Below, in pieces: positions 49,946 through 59,088 of a stretch of 64,000 nucleotides of DNA (position 1 is its first letter; each line of letters opens with the position of its first letter). Made by a program: the position numbers and the translations under genes. Origin of the DNA: Chloroflexota bacterium (lineage in GTDB: Bacteria > Chloroflexota > Dehalococcoidia > UBA2979); contig JAPONQ010000014.1 of NCBI GenBank assembly GCA_026713865.1, positions 1 to 64,000 on the forward strand, in the 5' to 3' direction. Under the pieces are notes generated by a model. The model made no database searches and was not told the DNA's origin. It saw only the letters and a list, made by a program, of their open reading frames with translations.

Positions 49946-51058
49946 TCAGCGGCAGGCCTCGATGGCGGCCTCGGCCACCTCCTCGATACGGGTCTGGACG
50001 ACGAGCGGGTGGTGGAGCCCGCTGGTGACGTAGGCGACGGCGAGGCCGAGTGAGGGGTCGGCGTAGGCGATCGCGCACTGCTGGCCCGGATGCCCGAAGA
50101 CGCCCGCGCGGTCGAAGGGAGCGAAGGCGCCGCCGACGACGGGACCCCACCCGTAGGAGCCGGGCAGCCCCGTCGTGCGATCGAGGGGGGTCCGGTGCTG
50201 CACGCGGGTCGCCTCCCTCACCGTCTCCTCGGCGAGCAGCCGCACGCCCGCGAGCGCCCCGCCGCGCTCCAGCATCGCGTAGAAGCGGGCGAGCGCCTCG
50301 GCCGTGCCGGTCCCGTTCGCCGCCGGGATCTGCGCCCGGAGCGTCCCGGGCAGGCGGAAGCGGCGCACGACGCTCGAGGTGCGCGCCTCGGTGCCCTGCG
50401 GGTCCTGCCAGGTGATCTCGGAGAGTGCCTCGGGCCGGACCACCGACGCGAGGCCGTCCTCGTCGACGCCGAGCGAGGCCTCCATGGCGAGCGGCTGGAA
50501 GATCTCCTCGCGCAGGAAGTCGCGCGGCATGCGGCCGTCGACGCGGCGGATCAGCTCGCCGAGGGCGAAGCCGAACGTGACGGGGGGGTAGCCGGTCGCC
50601 TGCCCGGGCGGCCACGCCGCCGGGATCGCGGCGGTCTCGGCCGCGCAGTACTCCCAGTCGTCGACCAGATCCCAGTCGAAGTCCGGCCCGAGCGCGGGGA
50701 AGCCCCCGCGGTGGGTCAACACGTGGCGCAGCGTGCACGCCTCCTTGCCGCCCCGCCCGAACTCCGGCCAGAGATCGGCGAGCGGCTGGTCGAGCGCGAG
50801 CCGGCCGCGCTCGACCAGCATGAGCGCGGCAACGGCCGTGACCGGCTTGGTCGCAGAGAACCACAGCATGCGCGCCGTCGTCCCCGCGGCGGCGCCGAGG
50901 CGGAGATCGAGCGCGAGCGCCCCGTCGCGGTAGACGGCGAGCTGCGCCCCCGAGTGATACCCCCGCTCCAGGTGGGAGCGGCAGATCCGAGAGAGCTGCT
51001 CCCTCCCGGCCTCGGAGAGGCCGCGCGGAGCGGCCTCTCCGGGTGCATCGGCCCTCAC
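49946..51058 (-). CDS. Serine beta-lactamase/esterase (class C fold) family protein
   Basis: A 370-residue class-C-like serine hydrolase. The catalytic SxxK is SATK in MLWFSATKPVTAVAAL, the Tyr motif is GYPPVTFGFALGELIRRV and the third is the HPG in GVFGHPGQQCAIAY. There is no signal peptide, so it is cytosolic and more likely an esterase or EstB-like enzyme than an antibiotic-resistance beta-lactamase. GTG start seven bases after the stop of the quinone oxidoreductase gene, with which it forms an operon. Confidence 0.88.
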   Translation of the reverse strand: MRADAPGEAAPRGLSEAGREQLSRICRSHLERGYHSGAQLAVYRDGALALDLRLGAAAGTTARMLWFSATKPVTAVAALMLVERGRLALDQPLADLWPEFGRGGKEACTLRHVLTHRGGFPALGPDFDWDLVDDWEYCAAETAAIPAAWPPGQATGYPPVTFGFALGELIRRVDGRMPRDFLREEIFQPLAMEASLGVDEDGLASVVRPEALSEITWQDPQGTEARTSSVVRRFRLPGTLRAQIPAANGTGTAEALARFYAMLERGGALAGVRLLAEETVREATRVQHRTPLDRTTGLPGSYGWGPVVGGAFAPFDRAGVFGHPGQQCAIAYADPSLGLAVAYVTSGLHHPLVVQTRIEEVAEAAIEACR

Positions 51059-51065
51059 CGGCGGC

Positions 51066-52058
51066 TCACTCCGGCGGATCGTGGAGCAGCACGATCTTGC
51101 CGAAATTCGCGTTCGATGCCATGTAGCGATGCGCCTCGGCGACCTCGGCGAGCGGGAAGGTGCGGTCGACGACCGGGCGCAGCCGCCCCGACGCGAAGAG
51201 GGGAAGCAGGTGGCGTGACACCGCCTGCGTGAGTGCCGCCTTCTCCTCCAGGGGGCGCGAGCGGAGCACCGTCCCCCTGACGCGCAGCCGTTTGCGCATG
51301 AGCGGACCGAGGTCGAGCTCCGTACGCGGGCCGCTCAGCGTGCCGACCACCACCATCCTCCCGCAAAGGGCGAGCGCGTCGACGTTCCTGGACCAGTACT
51401 CGCCGCCGATCACGTCCAGCACGACGTCGACGCCCCTTCCACCCGTCTCCCGGCGGACGACCTCGGCGAAGTCCTGGTCGCGGTAGTCGATGCCGACCTC
51501 GAGTCCGAGCTCGCGTGCGCGCGCGAGCTTCTCGGGGGAGCCCGCCGTCCCGAAGACCCGGCAGCCGAGCTGCGCGGCGATCTGCACCGCGGCTGTCCCG
51601 ACGCCCGAGCCCACGGCGTGCACGAGCACGCTCTCGCCGGCTCCCAGGCCGCACTGCTCGACGAGCGCGTCGTAGGCCGTCAGGAAGACCTCGGGTATGG
51701 CGGCGGCCTGCGTGAGCTCGAGCGGCGCCGGTACCGCCAGCAGCATCCGCCCGTGGACCGCGACCCGCGAGCCGTAGCCGCCTCCCCCGAGCAGGGCCAT
51801 CACGCGATCCCCGGGCCGCCACCCCGAGACACGCTCCCCCACCGCGAGCACCGTGCCGGCCGCCTCGAGCCCGGGCACGTCGTCGCGCGTGCCCGGGGGG
51901 CCCGGGTAGCGACCGATGCGCTGCAGCAGGTCGGCGCGGTTGAGCGCGGTCGCGTGCACGGCGACGAGCGCGTCCTCGGGGCCGAACGGGGGATCCGGCT
52001 CCTCCCGGATGGCGAAGACCTCGGGGCCGCCGGGCTCGGTGATCACCGCCGCACGCAT
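51066..52058 (-). CDS. NADPH:quinone oxidoreductase (zinc-free MDR family)
   Basis: A 330-residue medium-chain dehydrogenase/reductase of the PIG3/quinone-oxidoreductase branch. ALNRADLLQRIGRYPGPPG and VPGLEAAGTVLAVGERV lie in the GroES-like domain, and VLVHAVGSGVGTAAVQIAAQ is the NADPH-binding motif. No zinc ligands are present. Two adjacent ATGs (52061 and 52058) are possible; I used the second for spacing from GGAGGGG. Divergent from the MmgE/PrpD gene. Confidence 0.92.
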   Translation of the reverse strand: MRAAVITEPGGPEVFAIREEPDPPFGPEDALVAVHATALNRADLLQRIGRYPGPPGTRDDVPGLEAAGTVLAVGERVSGWRPGDRVMALLGGGGYGSRVAVHGRMLLAVPAPLELTQAAAIPEVFLTAYDALVEQCGLGAGESVLVHAVGSGVGTAAVQIAAQLGCRVFGTAGSPEKLARARELGLEVGIDYRDQDFAEVVRRETGGRGVDVVLDVIGGEYWSRNVDALALCGRMVVVGTLSGPRTELDLGPLMRKRLRVRGTVLRSRPLEEKAALTQAVSRHLLPLFASGRLRPVVDRTFPLAEVAEAHRYMASNANFGKIVLLHDPPE

Positions 52059-52151
52059 CATCCGCCCCTCCGGCTTCGCCGCCGTGGCGCCCGGGCGGGC
52101 GCCACGCGGGCCGAGGCTACGACGCGCCGCCTCCGCGGTCGAGGCGAACCG

Positions 52152-52157
52152 TATACT
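52152..52157 (+). promoter_or_regulatory. -10 element (TATACT)
   Basis: TATACT lies 56 bases before the MmgE/PrpD GTG. An in-frame ATG at 52163 sits five bases after the hexamer, so a leaderless longer form (17 residues more) is possible. Confidence 0.5.
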
Positions 52158-52213
52158 CGGGGATGGACCGCGCGACGGGCGCGCAGCGCTCCGTCGGCAG
52201 GGAAGGAGGCGTC

Positions 52214-53599
52214 GTGGCTTCACACGGAGACCCGGCCGCACCGAGCGCGGCGCTCGCGCGCTTCGTGGCCGAGGCATCGGTACCGGAGGCCGTGCGCCGC
52301 ACCGCTCGACGTTACCTGCTCGACTGGCTCGGATCGACGCTCGCGGGCGGAGAGCTGGCGCCGCCGCGGATCGTCGAAGCCCTCGTCGATGAACTCGGCG
52401 GCAGCTCCCAGGCGACCGTGCTGGCGAGCGGGCGACGGAGCTCGGCGCCGCTCGCGGCGCTCGCGAACGCCGCCGCCTCGCATGTGCTCGAGATGGACGA
52501 CCTCGATCGCGCCTCGATCTCGCACCCGGGCGCCCCGGTGATCGCGGCGTCGCTCGCCGTCGGCGAGCGCGACGGCTCATCCGGCGAGGAGCTGCTCGAT
52601 GCGATCGCCATCGGCTACGAGGCGATGATCCGGATCGGCGAGGCGCTCGGCCCGGCCCACTACGAGCACTGGCACATGACCGGAACGGCCGGAACGCTGG
52701 GTGCCGCCTCCGCCGCGAGCCGCCTCGCAGGGTTCGACGCGCACACGACGCTGATGGCGCTGGGCTCCGCCGGCACGATGACGGCGGGGCTCTGGGAGTT
52801 TCTCGCGGACGGCGCCATGTCCAAGCAGCTGCACCCCGCCAAGGCGGCGCACGACGGCGTCCTGGCGGCGCTCCTGGCGGGTCGCGGGTTCACCGCCGCC
52901 ACCCGCATCCTCGAGGGGCCCAAGGGGCTCTTCGCCGCGATGGCGCCGGCCGGCGACCCCGGCGCGATCGTCGCCGGCCTGGGCCCGCAGATGGCGTCGT
53001 GGCGCATCGGAGGCGTCTCCTTCAAGGTCCACGCCTCCTGCCGTCACACGCACCCCGCCGTCGACGCGGCGCTCGCGCTCCGGGAGGAGCAGGGGCTCGG
53101 CCCCGCCGAGGTGGAGCACGTCTCGGTGCGGCTCTACGGTCAGGCTCTCGGCCTGCTCGAGGGGATGGAGCCGACCACGCCGTACGCGGCGAAGTTCTCG
53201 CTTCCCTACTGCGTGGCGAGCGCGCTCACGCACGGCGACCTCGCTCCGCAGCGCTTCTCGGAGGAGGCGATCACCGACCGGGGCGTGCTGGCGCTCGCCG
53301 ACCGCATCTCGTTCTCCGTGGATCCCGAGCTCGATGCCCTCTATCCGCGGGCCTGGCCCTCGATCGTGAGCGTGACGACGCGCGACGGGCGCACGCTCGA
53401 GCGCCGCGTCGACCACCCCGCCGGCGACCCCGAGAACGGGCTCACCGATGAGGACGTCGCCGCCAAGTTCACCTCGCTGGTCGGCCCGCTGCTGGGCTCC
53501 AGGAGCGGCGAGATCGCCCGCGACGTCCTCGCCGGCGACCCCGCCCCGGATGCGCGGGAGATGGCGGGCGCCGTCACGCTGGTGCCGCAGGCCGGGTAG
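52214..53599 (+). CDS. MmgE/PrpD family protein
   Basis: A 461-residue member of the 2-methylcitrate dehydratase / cis-aconitate decarboxylase fold. VRRTARRYLLDWLGSTLAGG, NAAASHVLEMDDLDRASISH, GWIGEALG-like RIGEALGPAHYEHWHMTGT and KQLHPAKAAHDGVLAALLA are typical. The conserved His/Lys/Asp cluster of the active site is present. Many relatives occur in catabolic clusters with unknown hydroxy-acid substrates. GTG 52214 is preceded by GGAAGGAGG; ATG 52163 is the alternative. No methylcitrate-cycle partners are adjacent. Confidence 0.88.
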   Translation: MASHGDPAAPSAALARFVAEASVPEAVRRTARRYLLDWLGSTLAGGELAPPRIVEALVDELGGSSQATVLASGRRSSAPLAALANAAASHVLEMDDLDRASISHPGAPVIAASLAVGERDGSSGEELLDAIAIGYEAMIRIGEALGPAHYEHWHMTGTAGTLGAASAASRLAGFDAHTTLMALGSAGTMTAGLWEFLADGAMSKQLHPAKAAHDGVLAALLAGRGFTAATRILEGPKGLFAAMAPAGDPGAIVAGLGPQMASWRIGGVSFKVHASCRHTHPAVDAALALREEQGLGPAEVEHVSVRLYGQALGLLEGMEPTTPYAAKFSLPYCVASALTHGDLAPQRFSEEAITDRGVLALADRISFSVDPELDALYPRAWPSIVSVTTRDGRTLERRVDHPAGDPENGLTDEDVAAKFTSLVGPLLGSRSGEIARDVLAGDPAPDAREMAGAVTLVPQAG

Positions 53600-53651
53600 G
53601 CGCGCGAGCGTCATCCGCCAGGGCCGCGCCGGCGGCTGGAAAGGTGCGCCC

Positions 53652-56162
53652 GTGCCCGACAGGGAGGATCCCGACGGAGCGCGGTCGAGGCTCCGCCTCG
53701 CCGTCGAGGATGTGACGGCGAGCCTCGAGCCCGCGGAGCTCGGCTTCGCGCACACCGGCGAGCTCCACCCGCTCGAGGCCGTCTTCGGCCAGGAGCGCGC
53801 CGTCCGCGCCACCGAGTTCGCACTCGGCATGGAGGGCAGCGGCTACAACCTCTACGCGGCCGGCCCCGACGGGCTGGGCAAGCAGAGCGTGGTCGAGGCC
53901 CTGCTCCGGCGCCACGCGGCGTTGCGGCAGGCGCCACCCGACTGGGTCTACCTGCACAATTTCGCCGATCCGGATCGCCCGGTTGGAATCGCCCTCCCGG
54001 CGGGACGCGGGCGGGCCTTCAGGGCCGCGGTCGACGCCACCATCACCACAGCGGTGCAGGAGCTGCGCCAGGCGTTCGAGTCCGACTCCTACGCGCGCCA
54101 GCAACAGGACGTCGCCCAGCAGCTCGAACGCCGCCGGTCCCTGCTGCTGGACCGGATGCGCGAGATGGCAGAGTCGCTCGGCTTCGCGCTCACGGTGACG
54201 CCGAGCGGCGTCGCGACGGCCCCGGTGAGCGGCGGCAGGCCGATCGCCGTCGAGGACCTCGACGGGCTCCCGGACGACGAGCGCGCCCGCATCGATCGCG
54301 CCGGAGCCGAGCTCGAGGAGCGCCTGCGCGATCTCACGCTCGAGCTCCGCGCGCTGAGGCGCGAGGCGCTGGAGGCCGCGCACGAGGTCGACGAGAGCGT
54401 GGCGCGCTTCGCCGTCGAGCACCTGTTCGAGTCGCTGCTTCAGACCTGGGGCGACGACGACGAGATCCGCCGCTTCGTCGACGACGCGCGCGCCGATCTC
54501 CTGAACGAGAGGAACCAGTTGCGCCAGCCGCCGCCGGCGGAGGGAGCCCCTTCCCCGACCCCGGCCGCGGATCCTCTCGGGCGCTACCGCGTCAACGTGC
54601 TCGTCAGCCACGACCCGCAGGGCGGCGCTCCGGTGATCACGGAGCACCACCCCACCTACGACAACCTGCTCGGCCGCATCGAGTACGTGGGGAGGCTGGG
54701 GTCGCTCGTCACCGACCACACGCAGATCAAGCCCGGCGCCCTCGCGCGCGCGAACGGGGGATTCGTCGTCGTTCGGCTCCGCGACCTGCTGCAGAATCCG
54801 CACGCCTACAACGGACTCAAGCGCGCGCTGCTCGCCGGATCGCTGGCGATCGAGAACGCCGGCGCCCTCTACAGCCCGGCCCCCACCAGCGCGCTGCGCC
54901 CGGAGCCGATCCCGCTCGACGTGAAGGTCGTGGTCATCGGCGAGGCGCAGCTCTACCACCTGCTCCACCGCGTCGATCCCGACTTCCGCTCGCTCTTCCG
55001 CGTGAAGGCCGACTTCGACGTCGACGTGCCGCGCTCCGCGGAGAACGTGCGCGGGCTCGCCGCCTTCATCCGGGGACAATCGGGGCGGGAGCGCCTCGGC
55101 GATTTCGGGGCGGACGCCGTCGCCCGTCTGGTCGAGCACTCCTCTCGCGAGGTGGAGCACCAGCGCCGTCTCTCCGCGAACCTGGGCGCGCTCGACGATC
55201 TCCTGCGACAGTCCCGCTACTGGGCGGAGCAGAGCGGCGCCACCCTCGTTGAGGCGACTCACGTCGAGCGCGCGCTCGACGAGCGCGAGTACCGCGCGGC
55301 ACTCGCCCGTGACCGCATCCAGGAACTCATCGACGACGGGACGATCTTCCTCGACGTGGAGGGGGACCGCGTGGGCCAGATCAACGCCCTCTCGGTCTAC
55401 GACCTCGGTGACATCCGCTTCGGCCGGCCCTCGCGCATCAGCTGCGTCGTCTCGGCGGGGCGCGGGACGATCGTGCACGTCGACCGCGAGACCGACATGG
55501 CCGGTGCCGTGCACACCAAGGGCTTTTTGATCCTGCGCGGCTTCCTCGCCGATCGCTTCGGGCAGCACCGCGCCATGTCGCTCTACGCGAGCCTCACCTT
55601 CGAGCAGCTCTACGGCCAGATCGACGGAGACTCCGCCTCCTCCACCGAGCTCTACGTCCTGCTCTCCGCGCTCGCCGGCGTGCCGATCGACCAGTCCATC
55701 GCGGTCACGGGCTCGGTCAACCAGCGCGGCCAGGTGCAGCCGATCGGGGGTGCGACCGCCAAGATCGAGGGCTTCTTCGAGGTCTGCCGCGCCCGGGGCC
55801 TCACGGGGAGGCAGGGCGTGATGGTGCCGCGGGCGAACGTCGCGAACGTGACCCTGCGCCCCGAGGTCGCCCGGGCCGTCGCGGAGGGACGCTTCCACGT
55901 CTGGGCCGCCGACACGATCGAGGAGGGCCTCGAGGTCCTGACCGGTCTCCCGGCCGGCGCGCTCGATCGGGACGGCCTCTACGCGCAGGGAACCATCTTC
56001 CGCCGCGTCGCCGATCGCCTCGACGACTTCCAGCGGAGCGCCTCGGGCGAGCGGGTGGCGACCGTGGCCGACGCCGCCCGCATCGGCCTGCCGGCCGCCC
56101 TGCCGCCCAGGCCGCCCGGCATCCCGCCCGATCCGCCGCCGGAGCCGCCCGTCCAGCTATGA
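53652..56162 (+). CDS. Lon-like ATP-dependent protease (LonH/YcbZ type)
   Basis: An 836-residue protein with an N-terminal AAA-type region and a C-terminal Lon protease domain. The catalytic dyad is Ser661 (DGDSASSTELY) and Lys704 (GGATAKIEGFFEVC). Their 43-residue spacing equals Ser679/Lys722 of E. coli Lon. Walker A is degenerate (GPDGLGKQS, 71-79, Gln after Lys). A coiled-coil insert runs about 130-245, and the C-terminal 20 residues are proline-rich. It lacks the Lon substrate-binding N domain. GTG start; the HAD-like gene follows 37 bases later. Targets unknown. Confidence 0.9.
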   Translation: MPDREDPDGARSRLRLAVEDVTASLEPAELGFAHTGELHPLEAVFGQERAVRATEFALGMEGSGYNLYAAGPDGLGKQSVVEALLRRHAALRQAPPDWVYLHNFADPDRPVGIALPAGRGRAFRAAVDATITTAVQELRQAFESDSYARQQQDVAQQLERRRSLLLDRMREMAESLGFALTVTPSGVATAPVSGGRPIAVEDLDGLPDDERARIDRAGAELEERLRDLTLELRALRREALEAAHEVDESVARFAVEHLFESLLQTWGDDDEIRRFVDDARADLLNERNQLRQPPPAEGAPSPTPAADPLGRYRVNVLVSHDPQGGAPVITEHHPTYDNLLGRIEYVGRLGSLVTDHTQIKPGALARANGGFVVVRLRDLLQNPHAYNGLKRALLAGSLAIENAGALYSPAPTSALRPEPIPLDVKVVVIGEAQLYHLLHRVDPDFRSLFRVKADFDVDVPRSAENVRGLAAFIRGQSGRERLGDFGADAVARLVEHSSREVEHQRRLSANLGALDDLLRQSRYWAEQSGATLVEATHVERALDEREYRAALARDRIQELIDDGTIFLDVEGDRVGQINALSVYDLGDIRFGRPSRISCVVSAGRGTIVHVDRETDMAGAVHTKGFLILRGFLADRFGQHRAMSLYASLTFEQLYGQIDGDSASSTELYVLLSALAGVPIDQSIAVTGSVNQRGQVQPIGGATAKIEGFFEVCRARGLTGRQGVMVPRANVANVTLRPEVARAVAEGRFHVWAADTIEEGLEVLTGLPAGALDRDGLYAQGTIFRRVADRLDDFQRSASGERVATVADAARIGLPAALPPRPPGIPPDPPPEPPVQL

Positions 56163-56199
56163 GCAGGCTCCCCGCGCATCGAGGAGGGGAGCCGCGCCG

Positions 56200-56814
56200 G
56201 TGAGCGCCGAGGGCCCCCGGAGACGTCCCCTGCTCACCCTCGACCTCGACGGCGTAATCTGCCGCCCGCCCTTCGGCGTGAACGTCGGGATCCAGCGGAG
56301 CTTCCTCGATCCGGCGCGGGAGCCCGCGCGGGCGCGCGTTCCCCCGCGCTGGCTCTCCGCGCTCGTCGATCCGGCGCGCTTCGAGCTCCGCCGACCGCTT
56401 CCCGGAATCCGCCGGGCGCTCGCCCAGCTCGCGCGCGAGCGCCGCCTCGTGGTGCTGACGGGGAGGCGCAGCTCGCCGGCGCGCTGGCTCGCCCGCCACG
56501 GCCTGGCCGGACTCGCGGAGGCCGTCGTGTGGAACGAGGGTCCGCTGTCGAGCCCCCACTACAAGCTGCGGGCCGTCGAGGATCTCGGGGCGGCCGAGCA
56601 CGTCGACGACGACCCGCGAACCGCGCAGCTCCTCGCCGAGCGTGCGCGTTGCCGCGTCTTCCTGCGGGACTGGCCCCGCAACCGGTCCCTCCCCTACGCG
56701 CCGGGGGTCACGCGCATCTCGGACCTCGACGAGCTCGCCCGGCGCCTGCGCGGATCCCCGGCGGACGGGCCCGGCCGGGGCGCACCCGGCGATCCCCCGG
56801 GAGGCACCCCATAG
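56200..56814 (+). CDS. HAD-superfamily phosphatase-like protein
   Basis: A 204-residue HAD-fold protein. Motif I is TLDLDGVICRPP (Asp15, Asp17), motif II VVLTGRRSS, and motifs III and IV HYKLRAVEDLGAAEHVDDDP, so all catalytic positions are filled. It resembles 5'-nucleotidase C-type or NIF-like members with a small cap. GTG start. Its TAG stop overlaps the proposed AUA start of the MFS gene in the sequence ATAG. Substrate not predictable. Confidence 0.8.
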   Translation: MSAEGPRRRPLLTLDLDGVICRPPFGVNVGIQRSFLDPAREPARARVPPRWLSALVDPARFELRRPLPGIRRALAQLARERRLVVLTGRRSSPARWLARHGLAGLAEAVVWNEGPLSSPHYKLRAVEDLGAAEHVDDDPRTAQLLAERARCRVFLRDWPRNRSLPYAPGVTRISDLDELARRLRGSPADGPGRGAPGDPPGGTP

Positions 56815-58151
56815 AGTCGCGGCAGGGCGGCTCCGCGGGGCGGAGCGACGAGCCCCCTACCCGTGAGCGCCCGGAGCGCGCCGGGACCTTCGCCTCGCTG
56901 CGGCTGCGGGACTTCCGCCTGCTGTGGGCGGGCCAGGTCAGCCATACCTGCGCGCTCTGGGCGGAGCAGATCGCGCGCCCCGTGCTCGTCTACGAGCTCA
57001 CGGGATCGGCGGCACATCTCGGCGCCGTCGTCGCCATGCGGACCCTGCCGCAGCTCGGTCTCGGCGTCGTGGCCGGCGTGATCGCCGACCGCTACGACCG
57101 CCGTCGGGTGCTGATCGTGACCAAGATCGGTGCCCTCGCGATCGGGGTGGCGTTCGCGGCGCTGCTCGTCGCCGGGCAGCTCGAGCTGTGGCACATCTAC
57201 CTCGCCTCGTTCGGCCGGGGAGCGCTCATGGCCTTCGACCAGCCGGCGCGCAACTCGCTGATCCCGAGCGTCGTGCCGGCGGCCTGGCTCATGAACGCGG
57301 TGGCGCTGATGGCGACCACGCAGAGCTCGATGCGCGTGGTGGGTGCGGCGGCGGCCGGCGTGGCCCTGGGAGTGATCGGCACGGAGGGGACATTCGTGCT
57401 GATCCCCGTCATCTACGTCGGCTCGGTCACGGCCACGATCCTGATGCGGACGCCGGCTCAGCCGGCTCCGGCCGGGATCGGGATCTCCGCCCTGCGCGCC
57501 GACCTCGTGGAGGGCCTGCGCTTCGCGCGGTCGCACCGCGCGATTCGCGTGACGCTCCTGCTCTCGCTCCTCTTCTTCACACTCGGCGTTCCGTACCTGC
57601 AGGTCTTCTCCCCCCTCTTCGCGCTGGAGGTGCTCGACATGGGGAACACCGGCGTCGGCATCCTGCTCGCCGTGTCGGGGGTGGGGGCGCTCGTCGGCGC
57701 ACTCATGGTCGCTTCCCAGCCCTCCACGCGGATCGGACTGATGCTCCCGCTGCTGCTCGTCGCCTTCGGCGTGGCGCTCGTCCTCTTTGCAGTGTCGGCA
57801 TCGCTCCCGGCGCTCTGGGGGCGACGGTGGCTTGTGCTCCCGCTGGTCGCGATAGCCGCCGTCGGGATGCTCCAGACGGCCTACTTCGCCTACGTGCAGA
57901 CGATGCTGCTCGACGCGGCGCCGAACGAGCTGCGGGCACGCGTCTTCTCGCTGATTTCCCTCGATCGGGCCACGTCGACGGCGGGGGCTGCCGCCGCCGG
58001 ACTGCTCGCCGAGGCCGCCGGGACGCAGCTCGCCCAGGCCGCCTACGGCGCCCTCCTGATCGTGGGCGGTGCCGCGACGCTGCTGCTCGCGCGGGAGTTC
58101 CTCGCCTACCGCATGGGCGGGGGCCCCCCGCCACGGCAGCCCTCGCGCTAG
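56811..58151 (+). CDS. MFS exporter (EntS/TCR-like) with probable AUA start
   Basis: A 446-residue major-facilitator permease with about 12 helices. FASLRLRDFRLLWAGQVSHT and VIADRYDRRRVLIVTKIGAL are typical of EntS-type drug or siderophore exporters. No ATG, GTG or TTG occurs in frame between position 56529, deep in the HAD-like gene, and the first helix. The best initiation site is ATA at 56811: GGGAGG ends five bases upstream, and ATAG overlaps the preceding stop exactly as ATGA does elsewhere. A CTG at 56898 would remove the N-terminal tail. Confidence 0.82.
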   Translation: MESRQGGSAGRSDEPPTRERPERAGTFASLRLRDFRLLWAGQVSHTCALWAEQIARPVLVYELTGSAAHLGAVVAMRTLPQLGLGVVAGVIADRYDRRRVLIVTKIGALAIGVAFAALLVAGQLELWHIYLASFGRGALMAFDQPARNSLIPSVVPAAWLMNAVALMATTQSSMRVVGAAAAGVALGVIGTEGTFVLIPVIYVGSVTATILMRTPAQPAPAGIGISALRADLVEGLRFARSHRAIRVTLLLSLLFFTLGVPYLQVFSPLFALEVLDMGNTGVGILLAVSGVGALVGALMVASQPSTRIGLMLPLLLVAFGVALVLFAVSASLPALWGRRWLVLPLVAIAAVGMLQTAYFAYVQTMLLDAAPNELRARVFSLISLDRATSTAGAAAAGLLAEAAGTQLAQAAYGALLIVGGAATLLLAREFLAYRMGGGPPPRQPSR

Positions 58152-58897
58152 AGCGGCGCGCCCAGGCGACGGAGCAGTGCACGGCAGGCCGCCGGCTCGC
58201 CCGCGGCGAACGGCGGGACGCCGATCTGCTGCGGCGAGAGCCGCAGCGGACGGCCGTCGAAGCCAAGCAGATCCCCGCCCACCGCGCGCAGGACCGCCGC
58301 TCCCCCGGCGACGTCCCACACCGAGCGCGGACCGGTCGAGAGGTAGACGTCCGCGCGGCCCTTGGAGACGTGAGCGAGCTTCACCGCCGCCGAGCCGCAG
58401 GGGTAGACCGGGAACGGGATCCGGTGGTGCAGCCGGCGCCACTCGTAGTCGTGTCGAGAGACCACCACGCGCTCCACCGCGGAGCCGCCCGACAGACGAT
58501 CGAGCGGCTCGCCGTCCAGCCACGCCGCGGATCCGGCCGCTGTTGAGCGAGCGGAGAGCAGACGCCGCTCGCCGGGAATGTAGATCGCGCCGAGCACGGG
58601 GCGGTCGTCCGCGAAGAGCGCGACAGAGACTCCGAACTCGGGGAGGCCGCGCAGGAACTCGCGCGTCCCGTCGAGCGGGTCCACCACCCACGTCGCCTCG
58701 CCGCGGACGAGCGGGGCGCGCTGGGAGGATTCCTCGGAGAGCCAGTGCGCACCGGGGTAGAGCGCCCCGAGCTCACGCCGCAGGATCGCGTCGGCGGCGT
58801 AGTCGGCCTCGCTGACCGGGCCCTCCCCGCGCTTGTGACCGACGCGGATGCGGCGACGGGCCGCGACGCTCAGGATCGCCTCCCCGGCGGTGCGCAC
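58148..58897 (-). CDS. Inositol monophosphatase/CysQ-family phosphatase
   Basis: A 249-residue Mg-dependent phosphatase. Metal motifs are WLSEES (Glu55/56), VVDPLDGTREFL (Asp73 and Asp76) and SVWDVAGG. DPLDGTREF is closest to CysQ / 3'-phosphoadenosine phosphatase and histidinol-phosphatase relatives. GTG 58897 is the first canonical start, but it begins inside the first helix. In-frame codons just upstream read LEEIRSGLEAAV, which looks like the missing helix, so translation may begin upstream at a non-canonical codon. It overlaps the MFS gene end by four bases. Confidence 0.85.
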   Translation of the reverse strand: MRTAGEAILSVAARRRIRVGHKRGEGPVSEADYAADAILRRELGALYPGAHWLSEESSQRAPLVRGEATWVVDPLDGTREFLRGLPEFGVSVALFADDRPVLGAIYIPGERRLLSARSTAAGSAAWLDGEPLDRLSGGSAVERVVVSRHDYEWRRLHHRIPFPVYPCGSAAVKLAHVSKGRADVYLSTGPRSVWDVAGGAAVLRAVGGDLLGFDGRPLRLSPQQIGVPPFAAGEPAACRALLRRLGAPL

Positions 58898-59070
58898 GGC
58901 CGCCTCCAGCCCGGAGCGGATCTCCTCGAGCCGATCGAGGGAGAGCGAAGCGCCCGCAGGCCCGGCCGCATCGCGACGCGGGAGCGGTGGGCCGCCGCCG
59001 TTGCCTGCCGGCCGGTCCGCGCTCGTGTTCGCCTCCTCCGGGGGGCAGCGGTCGCCGCCACGACGCCCGA

Positions 59071-59079
59071 TGCTACACT
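59071..59079 (+). promoter_or_regulatory. Extended -10 (TGCTACACT) before glcD
   Basis: TACACT preceded by TGC ends nine bases before the glcD ATG, implying a leaderless or very short-leader transcript. It lies in the divergent region with the phosphatase gene. Confidence 0.55.
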
Positions 59080-59088
59080 CGCTCGGCG

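Noticed and set aside
49946-51058. Antibiotic-resistance beta-lactamase
   Set aside because: The SxxK fold is present but there is no signal peptide and the gene is paired with a quinone oxidoreductase, so an esterase-like role is more likely.
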